DNA of 64,000 nt from Symbiodinium natans (lineage: Eukaryota; Sar; Dinophyceae; Suessiales; Symbiodiniaceae). Within the stretch, counting starts at the first letter, position 1. Each line of letters begins with the position of its first letter. A model generated the notes under the pieces. The model did not search any database. It was not told the origin of the DNA and saw only the letters and a program-made list of their open reading frames with translations. The stretch covers positions 428,158-492,157 of the forward strand of contig CAJNDS010000913.1 of assembly GCA_905221605.1 (NCBI GenBank), read 5' to 3'. Shown here one piece after another: positions 1 through 10,190 of this stretch. The position numbers and the translations under genes were made by a program.

Positions 1-305
1 GTCATGTCATGGCGGCTCGGTAGTACGAAGAGTGTCTTAATTCAGTCTTGGCTTGCTTCAGCCCTGCAATACAGGATTTAAGACATATGGCAGAAACTTG
101 CTAAGAAATTAATGTGTCCTCTAAGTCTGAGGCCGTATTCCTGGAAAAATGGGTGCCTCAACTTTAAGAAATCCAGGATACCCTCACCTGGAATTGGGTA
201 CCCTCACCTGGAATTATCGCCCTTATAGCCCGATAAAGCGTCCGACGCATGAGCATAGTTTGCGACAGTGAGGACCCATGGAGGCAGCTACTGGAGACAG
301 CTTCT
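1..305. other. No gene recognised
   Basis: I see no convincing reading frame or structured RNA here. A short direct duplication of a phrase reading ACCCTCACCTGGAATT occurs near 180-216. Confidence 0.4.
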
Positions 306-510
306 GACGGAAAACCCATCAAAAAAAAACTTGTTTCCAATCAAAAAAAACTTTTCCCGACCAATCTAAAAAAAAACTTTCCAAAGATCAAGAAAAACTT
401 TTTTCCAATCAAAAAAAAACTTTCTTTGGGTATTTATAAGAGATCTAGAATGAATTTATTCGAGAAGCGGAAATCAAAAAAAAACTTTTTCCTAATCAAA
501 AAAAAATCCT
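306..510. repeat. A-tract tandem repeat (CCAATCAAAAAAAACTTTTT-like)
   Basis: Roughly 20-35-bp units built on CCAATC followed by eight or nine A and then CTTTT recur across this stretch. The 108-codon frame that crosses it is low-complexity Lys/Phe/Asn and is not a gene. The reverse complement of the same unit recurs at 4352-4446. Confidence 0.8.
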
Positions 511-639
511 TGGTAGTCTACAAGAGGTTTTGCCTCTCTTGGACGATACCGCATTCGACGCAAAGATATGTATAGTTTAGTGTGCATGTGTGTATATATA
601 TATATATGTGTATATATGTCTTGGGCGGCAAAACAGACA

Positions 640-1146
640 CTCCTTTCTGCACGGCTTATAAAAAGCGGTGGGGTTGGGGGGGGGGGGGCGCAGCCCCCCC
701 CATTCGCAAACACAATGCTCACACGATGTTTTCCAACTAGTTCTTGGCTTTGAAAAACCACGCTTTGGTCGGCTAAAAAAAGCGGGGGGGGTTTGGGGGG
801 GCGCAGCCCCCCCCCCCCCCATTTGCAAACACCCTGCTCACATGATGGGCGTCAACAAGTTTCTTGGGCTTTGAAGCACGCTCTGCACGGCTTAAAAAAA
901 GCGGGGGGGTTGGGGGGGGGGCAGCCCCCCCCCCCCCATTTGCAAACACAATGCTCACACGATGTTTTTCAACTAGTTTCTTGGGCTTTGAAGCACGCTT
1001 GGTGCGGCTTAACAGAAGCGTGGGGGGGTCACGCTCTGCACGGCTCAAAAAAAAGAGGCGGGGGGGTTTGGGGGGGCGCAGCCCCCCACCCCACTTGCAA
1101 ACACAATGTTTTTTTCAACTAGTTTCTTGGGCTTTGAAGCACGCCT
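640..1146. repeat. G-rich ~116-bp satellite, block 1
   Basis: The unit reads roughly CGGCTTAAAAAAAGCGGGG, a G-run and C-run hairpin with centre GCGCAGC, then CATTTGCAAACAC, a variable half, and TTTCTTGGGCTTTGAAGCAC. Two subtypes alternate: CATGATGGGCGTCAACAAG and CACGATGTTTTTCAACTAG, so the higher-order unit is a dimer near 232 bp. Frames crossing it (Pro/Gly/Ala-rich) are repeat artefacts on both strands. Confidence 0.85.
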
Positions 1147-1456
1147 GGTTAGGGTTTAGGGTTTAGGGTTTAGGGTTTAGGGTTTAGGGTTTAGGGTTTA
1201 GGGTTTAGGGTTTAGGGTTTAGGGTTTAGGGTTTAGGGTTTAGGGTTTAGGGTTTAGGGTTTAGGGTTTAGGGTTTAGGGGTTAGGTGTTAGGGTTTAGG
1301 GTTTAGGGTTTAGGGTTTAGGGTTTAGGGTTTAGGGTTTAGGGTTTAGGGTTTAGGGTTTAGGGTTTAGGGTTTATTTAGGGTTTGGGGTTTAGGGTTTA
1401 GGGTTTAGGGTTTAGGGTTTAGGGTTTAGGGTTTAGGGTTTAGGGTTTAGGGTTTG
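1147..1456 (+). repeat. TTTAGGG array 1 (~310 bp)
   Basis: Almost perfect head-to-tail TTTAGGG heptamers with a few degenerate units. The array starts within the satellite phrase GAAGCACGCCTGGTTAGGG and ends by re-entering satellite at GAAGCACGCTTGG. It is interstitial, with satellite on both sides. Confidence 0.95.
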
Positions 1457-2296
1457 AAGCACGCTTGGTACGGCTTAAAAAAAGCGGGGGGGCGCAGCCC
1501 CCCCCCCCCCATTTGCAAACACCCTGTTCACATGATGGGCGTCAACAAGTTTCTTGGGCTTTGAAGCACGCTCTGCACGGCTTAAAAAAAGCGGGGGGGT
1601 TGGGGGGGGGGGGGGGGGCCCCCCCCCCATTTGCAAACACAATGCTCACACGATGTTTTTCAACTAGTTTCTTGGGCTTTGAAGCACGCTTGGTACGGCT
1701 TAAAAGAAGCGGGGGGGTTGGGGGGGGGGCGCAGCCCCCCCCCATTTGCAAACACCATGCTCACATGATGGGTGTCAACAAGTTTCTTGGGCTTTGAAGC
1801 ACGCTCTGCACGGCTTAAAAAAAAGCGGGGGGGTTGGGGGGGGCGCAGCCCCCCCCATTTGCAAACACAATGCTCACACGATGTTTTTCAACTAGTTTCT
1901 TGGGCTTTGAAGCACGCTTGGTACGGCTTAAAAAAAGCGGGGGGGGGTTGGGGGGGGCGCAGCCCCAGCCCCATTTGCAACACCCTGCTCACATGATGGG
2001 TGTCAACAAGTTTCTTGGGCTTTGAAGCACGCTCTGCACGGCTTAAAAAAAGCGGGGGGGTTGGGGGGGGGGGCAGCCCCCCCCCCCATTTGCAAACACA
2101 ATGCTCACACGATGTTTTTCAACTAGTTTCTTGGGCTTTGAAGCACGCTTGGTGCAGCTTAAAAGAAGCGTGGGGGGGTCACGCTCTGCACGGCTCAAAA
2201 AAAAGAGGCGGGGGGGTTTGGGGGGGCGCAGCCCCCCCCCCCACTTGCAAACACAATGTTTTTTCAACTAGTTTCTTGGGCTTTGAAGCACGCTTG
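1457..2296. repeat. G-rich ~116-bp satellite, block 2
   Basis: Seven or so alternating subtype units as in block 1. GGGCTTTGAAGCAC marks recur near 1558, 1676, 1791, 1907, 2021, 2139 and 2281, spacing about 115-118 bp with one longer unit carrying an extra ACGCTCTGCACGGCTC insertion. Confidence 0.85.
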
Positions 2297-2560
2297 GTTA
2301 GGGTTTAGGGTTTAGGGTTTAGGGTTTAGGGTTTAGGGTTTAGGGTTTAGGGTTTAGGGTTTAGGGTTTAGGGTTTAGGGTTTAGGGTTTAGGGTTTCGG
2401 TTTCGGTTAGGGTTTAGGGTTTGGATTTGTGGTTTAGGTTTTAAGGGTTAGGTTTAGGGTTTCGGGTTTAGGTTTAGGTTTAGGGTTTAGAGTTAGGGTT
2501 TAGGGTTTAGGGTTTGGTTTAGGGTTAGTGTTTTTAGGTTTCGGGTTTAGGGTTTTAAGT
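2297..2560 (+). repeat. TTTAGGG array 2, degenerate at its right end
   Basis: Perfect heptamers to about 2395, then TTTCGG, TTTGGATTTG and other decayed units to about 2560. It starts at the same satellite phase as array 1 (GCACGCTTGG then TTAGGG). Confidence 0.93.
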
Positions 2561-3226
2561 CACGCTTGGTTACGGCGTTAAAAAAGCGGGGGGGGGGGGG
2601 GGGGGGGGTTGGTTGGGGGGGGGTTGGGGGGGGGGGGGGGGGGGGGCTGGGGGGGGTGGGGGGGGCGCAGCCCCCCCCCCCCATTTGCAAACACCCTGCT
2701 CACATGATGGGTGTCAACAAGTTTCTTGGGCTTTGAAGCACGCTCTGCACGGCTCAAAAAAGAAAGCGGGGGTGGTTGGGGGGGGCGCAGCCCCCCCCAT
2801 TTGCAAACACAATGCTCACGCGATGCTTTTCAACTAGTTTCTTGGGCTTTGAAGCACGCTTGGTACGGCTTAAAAAAAGCGGGGGGGGTTGGGGGGGGCG
2901 CAGCCCCAGCCCCATTTGCAAACACCCTGCTCACATGATGGGTGTCAACAAGTTTCTTGGGCTTTGAAGCACGCTCTGCACGGCTTAAAAAAAACAGGGG
3001 GGGGCAGCTCCCCCCCATTTGCAAACACAATGCTCACACGATGTTTTTCAACTAGTTTCTTGGGCTTTGAAGCACGCTTGGTGCGGCTTAAAAGAAGCGT
3101 GGGGGGGGTCACGCTCTGCACGGCTCAAAAAAAAGAGGCGGGGGGGTTTGGGGGGGCGCAGCCCCCCCCCCCACTTGCAAACACAATGTTTTTTCAACTA
3201 GTTTCTTGGGCTTTGAAGCACGCTTG
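2561..3226. repeat. G-rich ~116-bp satellite, block 3
   Basis: Same alternating unit, preceded by an unusually long G-run (about 2588-2665). The end of the block (3107-3226) is nearly identical to the ends of blocks 1 and 2, so satellite plus telomere-like array is itself duplicated (array starts at 1147, 2297 and 3227). Confidence 0.85.
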
Positions 3227-3533
3227 GTTAGGGTTTAGGGTTTAGGGTTTAGGGTTTAGGGTTTAGGGTTTAGGGTTTAGGGTTTAGGGTTTAGGGTTTA
3301 GGGTTTAGGGTTTAGGGTTTAGGGTTTAGGGTTTAGGGTTTAGGGTTCAGGGTTTAGGGTTTAGGGTTTAGGGTTTAGGGGTATAGGGTTTAGGGTTTAG
3401 GGTTTCGGGTTTAGGATTTAGGGTTTAGGGTTTCGGGTTTAGGGTTTAGGGTTTATTTAGGGTTTAGGGTTCAGGGTTTAGGGTTCAGGGTTCAGGGTTT
3501 AGGGTTTAGGGTTTAGGGTTTAGGGTTTAGGCT
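3227..3533 (+). repeat. TTTAGGG array 3 (~305 bp)
   Basis: Heptamers with scattered TTTCGGG, TTCAGGG and TTTATTTAGGG variants, ending abruptly at a CCTT microsatellite. Confidence 0.93.
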
Positions 3534-3655
3534 TCCTTCCTTCCTTCTTTCCTTCCTTCCCTCCTTCCTTCCTTTCTGCCTTCCTTCCTTTGGTCCTTCT
3601 TCCTTCCTTCCTTCCTTCCTTTCTTCCTGTCTTTCTTTCCTTCTTTCCTTCTAAA
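3534..3655. repeat. (CCTT)n microsatellite
   Basis: Imperfect CCTT/CTTT tetranucleotide tract of about 120 bp. Confidence 0.9.
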
Positions 3656-3789
3656 ACCTACAAGAAATAACGCTTTCCTATGAAAATACAGAGGGAATTA
3701 CGGCTTTTCGTACGAAAAACCACGAAAATGCATCAAATCCTTTAAAAAATATAGAGGGAATGGTGGTTTTCTTAGGACAAACCAAGAAA

Positions 3790-4190
3790 ATCGACAAAAA
3801 AAACCAAAAAATAGGCCCTCCCCTCAAAACGCTTGGAAACTTTACGGGAGTTTAGGGGCCTCGAGAAACTTAGAAACTTTAGGTGAGTTTAAGGGCCTCA
3901 GATTGCTCAGAGACGTTAAGGGAGTTTAGGGGCCTCAAGAAACCGAGAAACTTTAAGAGGGTTCAGGGGCGTGAAAACACTTCGAGACTTTAAGGGAGTT
4001 TAGGGGCCTCAAAACGCTTAGAGACTAGGGGCATCAGGGAACTTAGAAGCTTTACGTGAGTTTATGGGCCTCAAAACACTTATTAGAGACTTCAAGGACG
4101 TTTAGGGGCCTCAAAACGCCTAGAGACTTCAATGAAGTTTAGGAGCTTCAAGAAACTTAGCAACTTTAAGTTAGTTAAGGGGCCTCAGAT
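3790..4190. repeat. ~38-bp minisatellite (AGACTTTAAGGGAGTTTAGG)
   Basis: About ten imperfect units of the form GAGACTTTAAGGGAGTTTAGGGGCCTCAAAACGCTTA are arranged head to tail. The unit itself contains TTTAGGGG. No coding frame is credible. Confidence 0.8.
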
Positions 4191-4345
4191 TGCTTCCTTC
4201 CTTCCTTCCTTCCTTCCTTCCTCCCTTCCTTCCTTCCTTCCTTCCTGCCCTCCCTCCTTCCTTCCTTCCTTCCTTCCTTCCTTCCTTCCTTCTTGCCCTC
4301 CCTCCCCCTTCCGTCCCTCCCTTCCTCCTCCCTTCCCTCTTGTCC
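4191..4345. repeat. (CCTT)n microsatellite
   Basis: CCTT repeats interspersed with CCCTCC. The 212-codon minus-strand frame across it (repeated Lys-Glu-Gly-Arg) is a simple-repeat artefact. Confidence 0.9.
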
Positions 4346-4351
4346 TCCTAT

Positions 4352-4446
4352 CTGAAAAAGGAAAGTTTTTTTTTGATTGGAGAAAAGTTTTTTTTTGATT
4401 GGAAAAAAGTTTTTTCTTGATTGGAAAAAAGTTTTTTTTTGATTGG
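4352..4446. repeat. T-tract repeat, inverted copy of the 306-510 repeat
   Basis: Four units of AAAAGTTTTTTTTGATTGG, the reverse complement of the CCAATCAAAAAAAACTTTT unit at 306-510. The two arrays bracket the whole satellite domain as a large inverted pair. Confidence 0.8.
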
Positions 4447-4504
4447 CATCCCATCAAAGAGTGGGCCAAAAACGTGTGCAAAATGCTGTAATACTTTCTA
4501 CATC

Positions 4505-4665
4505 CGTTAGCATTTTTATATGTATATATAATACATATGTATATATATATATATATATGATGCATATGTATATATAATACATATGTATATAATACATATG
4601 TATTATAAATAATATATATATATATATGTATATATACATGTACAATGTACACGTACAAGACACGC
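4505..4665. repeat. TATA/TACATA microsatellite
   Basis: Long alternating TA, TATG and TACA tract. No gene content. Confidence 0.9.
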
Positions 4666-4965
4666 AGTATTTGAAGCATAGGCACTACGTTACCGTGGGA
4701 ATAATTTGGGCGTCCGGAGGTGACGGTGCCAAATGCATCCCATTCCTTCCCACATGCTTTCCGGCTTTGCAAAAACAAAACCCCAACAGCCCCTCTCAAA
4801 CGCCATAGGAGGATCCTAGCCATAACATGCTTGATTTACGGAATCTTCCGAAATCAAGGAGGTGTATGGGCCCCTCAAAAGCAGAAGCCATGAGCTTCGG
4901 GCCTTCAAGGGCCTTTAAGAGATCCCCCGGAAGAGAGTTTCCATGTCAAGATGTTGCAAACCCAA

Positions 4966-5180
4966 AACCCTAAACCCAAAACCCTAAACCCTAAACCCAA
5001 AACCCTAAGCCCTTGATATGAGTTTCCATGTCAAGATGTTGCAGGCGTTTTCGCGTTGGACGAAGCGGTTGTAGGCATGAAGGCTTCGGGCTCCGAGCGG
5101 CACTGATTCTGCTGAAACCCTACATGGAGGTTCATGGGTTTAGGGTTTAGGGTTTAGGGTTTAGGGTTTAGGGTTTAGGG
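4966..5180. other. Exon-like island between CCCTAAA and TTTAGGG arrays
   Basis: A CCCTAAA tract (4966-5010) is followed by about 125 bp of unique sequence and a TTTAGGG tract (5138-5180). This is the first clear case of the island arrangement seen throughout the window. No reading strand can be chosen. Confidence 0.4.
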
Positions 5181-5389
5181 TACTTCTCACCCCCCAATTT
5201 TAAGGCCACTTCTAACGTACTTCGGGGACTTAGGGGGCTTCTGAGTGCAGTGATATTTGACCCTACACCCTGAACCCTAAACCCCAAACCCTAAGGGGTT
5301 ATCTAAGTGCCCAGGAACCTCCAAGTATAATCCCTGACCCTAAACCCGAAACCCTTAACCCTAAACCCGAAATCCGAAGCCCTAAGCCC

Positions 5390-5530
5390 TGTATCGAAAA
5401 GCATCCGCCAAGGCACCATCTTTTTGTACAGGTGCTCCAGCAGCCTCGCGTTCTCGAACATCAAGTCACCGACTTGGCGAATCATGTGACTCGCGTCGTG
5501 GCCTTGCGTGAAGCTTTTTTCAGACCCCAA
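5390..5530 (-). CDS. Candidate exon, unknown protein
   Basis: The minus strand is open for about 47 codons with a protein-like composition (segments SFTQGHDASHMIRQVGDLMF and ENARLLEHLYKKMVPW). It ends at TTCGATACAGG followed by GCTTAGGGC, which would be a GC donor in a telomere-like tract. The opposite strand has stops. No family recognised. Confidence 0.45.
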
Positions 5531-5856
5531 TGAGCCTCCCCCTGTAATAAGAATAAGAATAATAATATTATTATTAGGATTGAGGGTTTGGGCTTTGCAC
5601 AGGGGGAGGAGATGGAAGGCAGGACGCGCACCCTAAACCCTAACCCTAAACCCTAAACCCTAAACCCTAAACCCGAAGGGCTGATCCCATGGTCCTCCGA
5701 TTCTTTACTTTGAAAGAGTCCAAACAAAACCTAAAACCGGGCATCCTGCAGCATGCGATCGATAATCATCTTGGTGGCAGAAGGTTGCAAGAAGATTTGG
5801 ATCACAGAGCCCCCCCAAAACTACCCATGAACCTCTGAACCCAACCCCTACACATC

Positions 5857-5922
5857 CCTAAACCCTCAACCCTCAACCCTAAACCCTAAACCCTAAACCC
5901 TAAACCCTAAACCCTAAACCCT
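5857..5922 (-). repeat. CCCTAAA array
   Basis: About nine heptamers, left flank of a unique island at 5923-6005. Confidence 0.95.
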
Positions 5923-6006
5923 GTTTGGGCCCAGCGTCGCAACGTGACGCTCCCTGGTGAGCATTCTGTTGGGGTGTGCCCGGGCTCCCGGACATACCGG
6001 TCCTGT

Positions 6007-6212
6007 AGGGTTTAGGGTTTAGGGATTAAAGGGTTTAGGGTAAAGGGTTTAGGGTTTAGGGTTTAGGGTTTAGGGTTTAGGGATTAAAGGGTTTAGGGTT
6101 TAGGGTTTAGGGTTTAGGGTTTAGGGATTAAAGGGTTTAGGGTTTAGGGTTTAGGGTTTAGGGTTTAGGGATTAAAGGGTAAAGGGTTTAGGGTTTAGGG
6201 TTTAGGGTTTAG
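6007..6212 (+). repeat. TTTAGGG array with ATTAAAGGG interruptions
   Basis: Heptamers broken at regular intervals by ATTAAAGGG. About five heptamers plus one variant form a higher-order unit, a sign of local duplication. Confidence 0.93.
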
Positions 6213-6239
6213 CGCCCAATTAGGGTTTAGGGTGTCCTG

Positions 6240-7640
6240 GATTGAGGGTTCATAGGAATTAGGGTCTTTAGAAGGGTTGCCAGTAGTATAGCGATAGCTA
6301 TATTTTCTTAGTCTTACAAGTACCGTGAACCTCCAGGCAACACTACACTCAATGTCGAGGATGCTTCCAAAAACTGGGTAGTTCAACAGTGCAAGTGCAA
6401 GGTTTAGAGTTTCGGGTTTGAGGCTTAGAAGGTCATGAATTGAGCCTGCTCAGTGCGGCATGTCCACAGGTTTCCAAGGTCTGAACGGAGAAAGGTTCAC
6501 TGTCTCTTCAAAAGACTGTTTGTTTCCTAAACCCTAAACCCTAAACCCTAAACCCTAAACCCCCTTGTCTTTCCGTCAACCAAGTTCGGGAGAAACCGGT
6601 CTTCCCGAGTTGTCAGTACTCATCCAACCCTACCTAAACAGAACGGTTGATTCCTGGATCATGGAACGTTTTCCTAAGCCCAGCAGTTCTCAAATTAGGG
6701 TCCCTTCTTCAATGCCCTAACGTATAAGGATGGTAGCAGGAAACCCAACCAGGACCACAATTTAGCGAGCCTACTTCATATTCATGTTAGCTCTTCTTTT
6801 TCCAGAAATCTCGGGAATGAGGCACCGTTTACGGATTAGACAAACTATAGGGTACAGTGACAGAACTGAATAAGAAAGCGAGCAAGACGCATTACAGGCG
6901 CGTAAAATGCAGACAAAACACGTTTTTCAAGTTTTTGACTATGTTTCATGCTGATTTGCTGACTCTTTCTTTCCTCCTATGCCCGTTTAGAAGAAATAAG
7001 GTATGCATGTCCCTAAACCCTACATAAGGATCCAGAAATCTTCGAATAGGGTCTGACCCTAAGCCTTAATCGAAGAAAGTGTTGAGAAATCTACACCTTA
7101 AACGAACGGGGTTTATGAGTTGTTCACTTGTGATTGTGGAGGATAGTTTATGTGTGAGTCTTATTCTTGAGAAATGATAGCTCTTTTGGGAGGAATTTTG
7201 GGAAACAGTGAGATGAAAAATCCGCCCTTTCATCTCCACTATTTCTATTTGATATACAATACATACCCCCTATATACCTGCACGATGAGGGTAGAAAGTT
7301 TACCTTTTCATTCAACATATACACCCTTCATACACTTCTCCCTTCTCATAACACATACACCCTGTATGCGTATACGATGTGGGTAGTTACTCTACATGTT
7401 CTCTGCATATCCACAGGAGGCAAGCCCTACACTTTGTAGGCATGGCTTAGAGAAAGTCTAACTCGTTGTTCCCCCCTAAACCTTAATTTATATTCATTAA
7501 ATCTTGAACGAATCGTGCCCTCAGGGAGTGAGGTGTTATTTTTCTGAAAAACATGTGCTCCTCTACCAGGGTACCCTCGCCTGGAAGTATTCGCTTGCTT
7601 ATCCAGCAATGTCACTGTACCTCACTCCGAACTTCCCTAC
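6240..7640. other. Unique sequence, no gene recognised
   Basis: Lower-GC unique DNA with one small CCCTAAA tract (6534-6563). Open frames up to about 70 codons exist but none looks protein-like. The segment is probably intronic or intergenic. Confidence 0.4.
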
Positions 7641-7676
7641 TGAGTACCCATCAGTATCACTTCGACTTGGCAAAAG

Positions 7677-7739
7677 CCGACGGATCTCAGGAAAGCGGCG
7701 TACATGGCGGCCAAGATCGAGAACGCCGTCTCGCCTCAG
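7677..7739 (+). CDS. Candidate exon, unknown protein
   Basis: Twenty-one open codons read PTDLRKAAYMAAKIENAVSP and one Gln, beginning after an AG and ending at CAG/TGATCC. The composition is ordinary globular protein. Function unknown. Confidence 0.4.
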
Positions 7740-8124
7740 TGATCCCAAACAAACTGCAGCCTGGGCCCCAGCCTTTTCCCAACATAAACCCTGTGAGAAC
7801 TCCTTTGTGGGCGGGTTGCCCCTACTCCCCACATCCGAATGTTTAGGAAGTGTTTGCAGCTTCAAAGACACGACTGGGTTGTTGTAAGCCCTGAAACCTT
7901 GCGCCCTAAACCCGTGTGGGTTCATGGTTTTTGTGGGGAAGCTCCCCTGAGACCTCCTACACGGAACGGTTAGGCTTTTCGACATAATCCTAAACCCTAA
8001 GCCTCCAGGAAAAGGAGACCGCCCCAAGAACATACCCGGTCATGCACCGACAGAAGGTTTTGGGTAGGCAGAGCTGTACCCCACTTACAATTCTAGCCGC
8101 CACAAGGACCCGTAGTATAGAGCT

Positions 8125-8288
8125 TCAATCATGGGTCCCCCTCTATACTACCCCCCCCCCCCCCCCCCACCAAAAAAAAAAAAAATCCCCCTTGAATAAC
8201 CTCAATTCGGCTTGATTATCTCTTAATGGCCTTAATTATTTGGGGGAATGTAGGGGGGGGGGTAGTACAGAGGGGAACCCATGACTCA
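8125..8288. mobile_element. MITE-like inverted-repeat element, family B
   Basis: Left end TCATGGGTCCCCCTCTATAC and right end, read in reverse, TCATGGGTTCCCCTCTGTAC match over about 30 bp and enclose a C-run/A-run and AT-rich core. No open frame. A related element lies at 8696-8770 and a half-copy at 42248-42300. Confidence 0.65.
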
Positions 8289-8290
8289 AC

Positions 8291-8407
8291 CTTGAACATT
8301 TTGCCCAGCGGCTGATGAAAGGAAAAGAAGGAATGTTGATGCTGGCGCGGATGGCCATGATCTTGGCGTTTTCGCTGGCCCCTGGCTATTGGGCGGTGGG
8401 CAAAGGG
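8291..8407 (+). CDS. Candidate exon, possible membrane segment
   Basis: The plus strand is open for about 39 codons: LEHFAQRLMKGKEGMLMLAR then MAMILAFSLAPGYWAVGKG. The second half is hydrophobic enough for a membrane helix. The minus strand also has an open frame, so the strand is uncertain. No family recognised. Confidence 0.35.
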
Positions 8408-8695
8408 ACACCTCCCCACCCTAAGCCCCTGAAGCCCAAGCCCTGAGCCCTAAATCGCAAGCCCTACTCAACCTTGAACCCTGAACCCTAAACCCTAAAT
8501 CGGTGGCTATGCCGAAACTAACCTTGAGCAGAGTTTAACCCTCTATCCTAAACCCCGACATCCAGCTTTGTATGTGGTTTCATAAGGGTGGTAAACCATT
8601 GCCCCCTAGTGTGGGGCCCAAATTAAACTCTGTAAATACCTCCCGGCATCATAAACCCGAAGCCCTAAGCCCTAAGCCCAGACCTTTTCACCTCA

Positions 8696-8770
8696 TATCA
8701 TGCTTGGGCTGTTCCCCTTAGTATACTCCCCATTAAGGACCGTTAGTACAAGGGGGCAACACCCATCATC
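8696..8770. mobile_element. Short family-B inverted-repeat element
   Basis: ATCATGCTTGGGCTGTTCCC at the left and, in reverse, GATGATGGGTGTTGCCCCC at the right form an imperfect terminal inverted repeat around a 30-bp core. It resembles 8125-8288. Confidence 0.45.
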
Positions 8771-8835
8771 ACAATTACAGGCCGAACCTCCTTCCATCTA
8801 CGGGCTCGCAGGGTTGAGGAAAAAGCACGCCGGAG

Positions 8836-8901
8836 ATGCCCCGACAATCCTTGCAGCGCGGCACCCAGATGTACCTGAAGTGGGGGTTTGACGGTTTGCC
8901 G
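8836..8901 (+). CDS. Candidate exon ending at a GTTTAGGG donor
   Basis: Twenty-two codons beginning MPRQSLQRGTQMYLKWGFDG end directly at GTTTAGGG, so the telomere-like tract would supply the splice donor. Whether the ATG is a start or internal is unknown. Confidence 0.35.
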
Positions 8902-9084
8902 GTTTAGGGTTTTAGGGTTCTGGGGCTTTAGGGCTTCTTCCTTCTTTCGAACTGGAAAGTCACCCTTTCCGAGCGCGACAAGCATTGTCACTCTGGACCA
9001 AGAAGCCACCCGAACACGACAACTTATATGATCTCTTAACGAAAGACCGGGGATTTTCGCCAAACCAAATATGCCCGAATTGAT

Positions 9085-9098
9085 GAAAGATAAGTGTG

Positions 9099-9132
<34 letters not shown>
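9085..9132. repeat. (TA)n microsatellite
   Basis: Alternating TA with a TG start. A shorter tract lies at 9230-9250. Confidence 0.9.
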
Positions 9133-9138
<6 letters not shown>

Positions 9139-9483
9139 GAAGAAGAGCGAAAACCATCTTCAATAAATAGCTGTTGCGAAGCTTTCTCTCAAGATGATAA
9201 GATTCTACTCTTTGAATAATGAATGCATGTACATATATATATATATATATAGCATCCAGAAGAAAACCTGAAAATCGATTTACATCTTATGTGGTTGAAT
9301 GCATATTTTGCCTGCTACACTCTTCTTTTCAAAAATGATCAAGAATAGAAGGATCTTTCGAACAGTCATTTTTATAGTAATGGGTTTTAGGGAGTAGGAA
9401 TTCGGGTTGTAGGGTTTAGGCTTTAGGGTTTCGGGTTTTTGGGTTTTAGGCTTAAACCACCCCAAAGCCTAAAGCCTAAACCC

Positions 9484-9557
9484 TGCACTTGCTTGTCGTG
9501 GCGCTTGATCAGCTCGGACAAGGAGCCAAAGCACTCGGAGTTCCTCCGAGCAACTTT
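9484..9557. CDS. Candidate exon, strand unresolved
   Basis: Both strands are open. Plus reads LHLLVVALDQLGQGAKALGV; minus reads CKVARRNSECFGSLSELIKR. It abuts an introner-like element at 9555. Confidence 0.3.
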
Positions 9558-9630
9558 GCAGGGGTTTACGAAATAAGGGACCCCAATAAGGTACCCCTCA
9601 TGTCGGAAACCCCATATAGGGGCCTTAATG
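9555..9630 (+). mobile_element. Introner-like element, family D
   Basis: Begins GGGGTTTACGAAATAAGGG and ends TGTCGGAAACCCCATATAGG, the same terminal sequences and orientation logic as the intron at 48888-48997. It is probably an intron in a plus-strand transcript. Confidence 0.45.
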
Positions 9631-9996
9631 GTTTGGGGGGGAAGGGGGTTAACTATCGTGTAAGTATATGGGGACCATAAAAGAATACTGCTCGCAATTC
9701 TTCCGGTCTCTACATTGTTGAGGGTCTCGGAGTTTAGGGGGCTTCGGGTGGTTGATGCTCGCTGCAGACTGTGTCAGCTGCAGTGGATGCCATCAGCAAA
9801 GCATAAAGAGCATGCGTTCATGGGTTGCATAGGTCGTCTAAGACGTGCGATTGCAGGGGCAGCAAGATACGGACACGCTCATCACATGAGGAACGATGCC
9901 ATGATTCCACGTGCACGGTTTTGTTTTTAATCCGTCGCCTTTCCGCAAGATCCACCATCCCATCATCACCAACCCTGCAGAAAAAAACCCTGTCTA

Positions 9997-10085
9997 TACG
10001 GGGTTTACGAACATAGACCCCCCCCAAATAGTAGGATTCCGTTGCAAACTCCAATAAGGTACCCCCTAATTTCGGAAACCCCCAT
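9997..10085 (+). mobile_element. Introner-like element, family D
   Basis: Begins CGGGGTTTACGAACATAGAC, contains CCAAATAGTAGGATTCCG and ends TAATTTCGGAAACCCCCAT, followed by GCATCACAG, a good 3' splice site. It is homologous over most of its length to the intron at 48888-48997. Confidence 0.55.
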
Positions 10086-10094
10086 ATGCATCAC

Positions 10095-10190
10095 AGGGTC
10101 AGGTACCAGTAGTAGGACGCGCCCACATCGGCGGACATGGGTACGACGGCCTTCGTGATGCTGGCACCAGCCTGGGCCACAATAAAACCC
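10095..10190. CDS. Candidate exon after an introner-like element
   Basis: The plus strand reads GQVPVVGRAHIGGHGYDGLR and continues about ten more codons after the CATCACAG acceptor. The minus strand is also open (IVAQAGASITKAVVPMSADV). The element orientation favours plus. No family recognised. Confidence 0.35.

Noticed and set aside
492-3245. Many 60-118-codon Pro/Gly/Ala-rich frames
   Set aside because: They repeat with the 116-bp satellite in several frames and on both strands.
1147-3533. True chromosome end
   Set aside because: The TTTAGGG arrays have satellite and unique sequence on both sides and contain many variants, so they are interstitial.
4185-4823. 212-codon minus-strand frame with Lys-Glu-Gly-Arg repeats
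   Set aside because: It translates a CCTT microsatellite and a TA tract.
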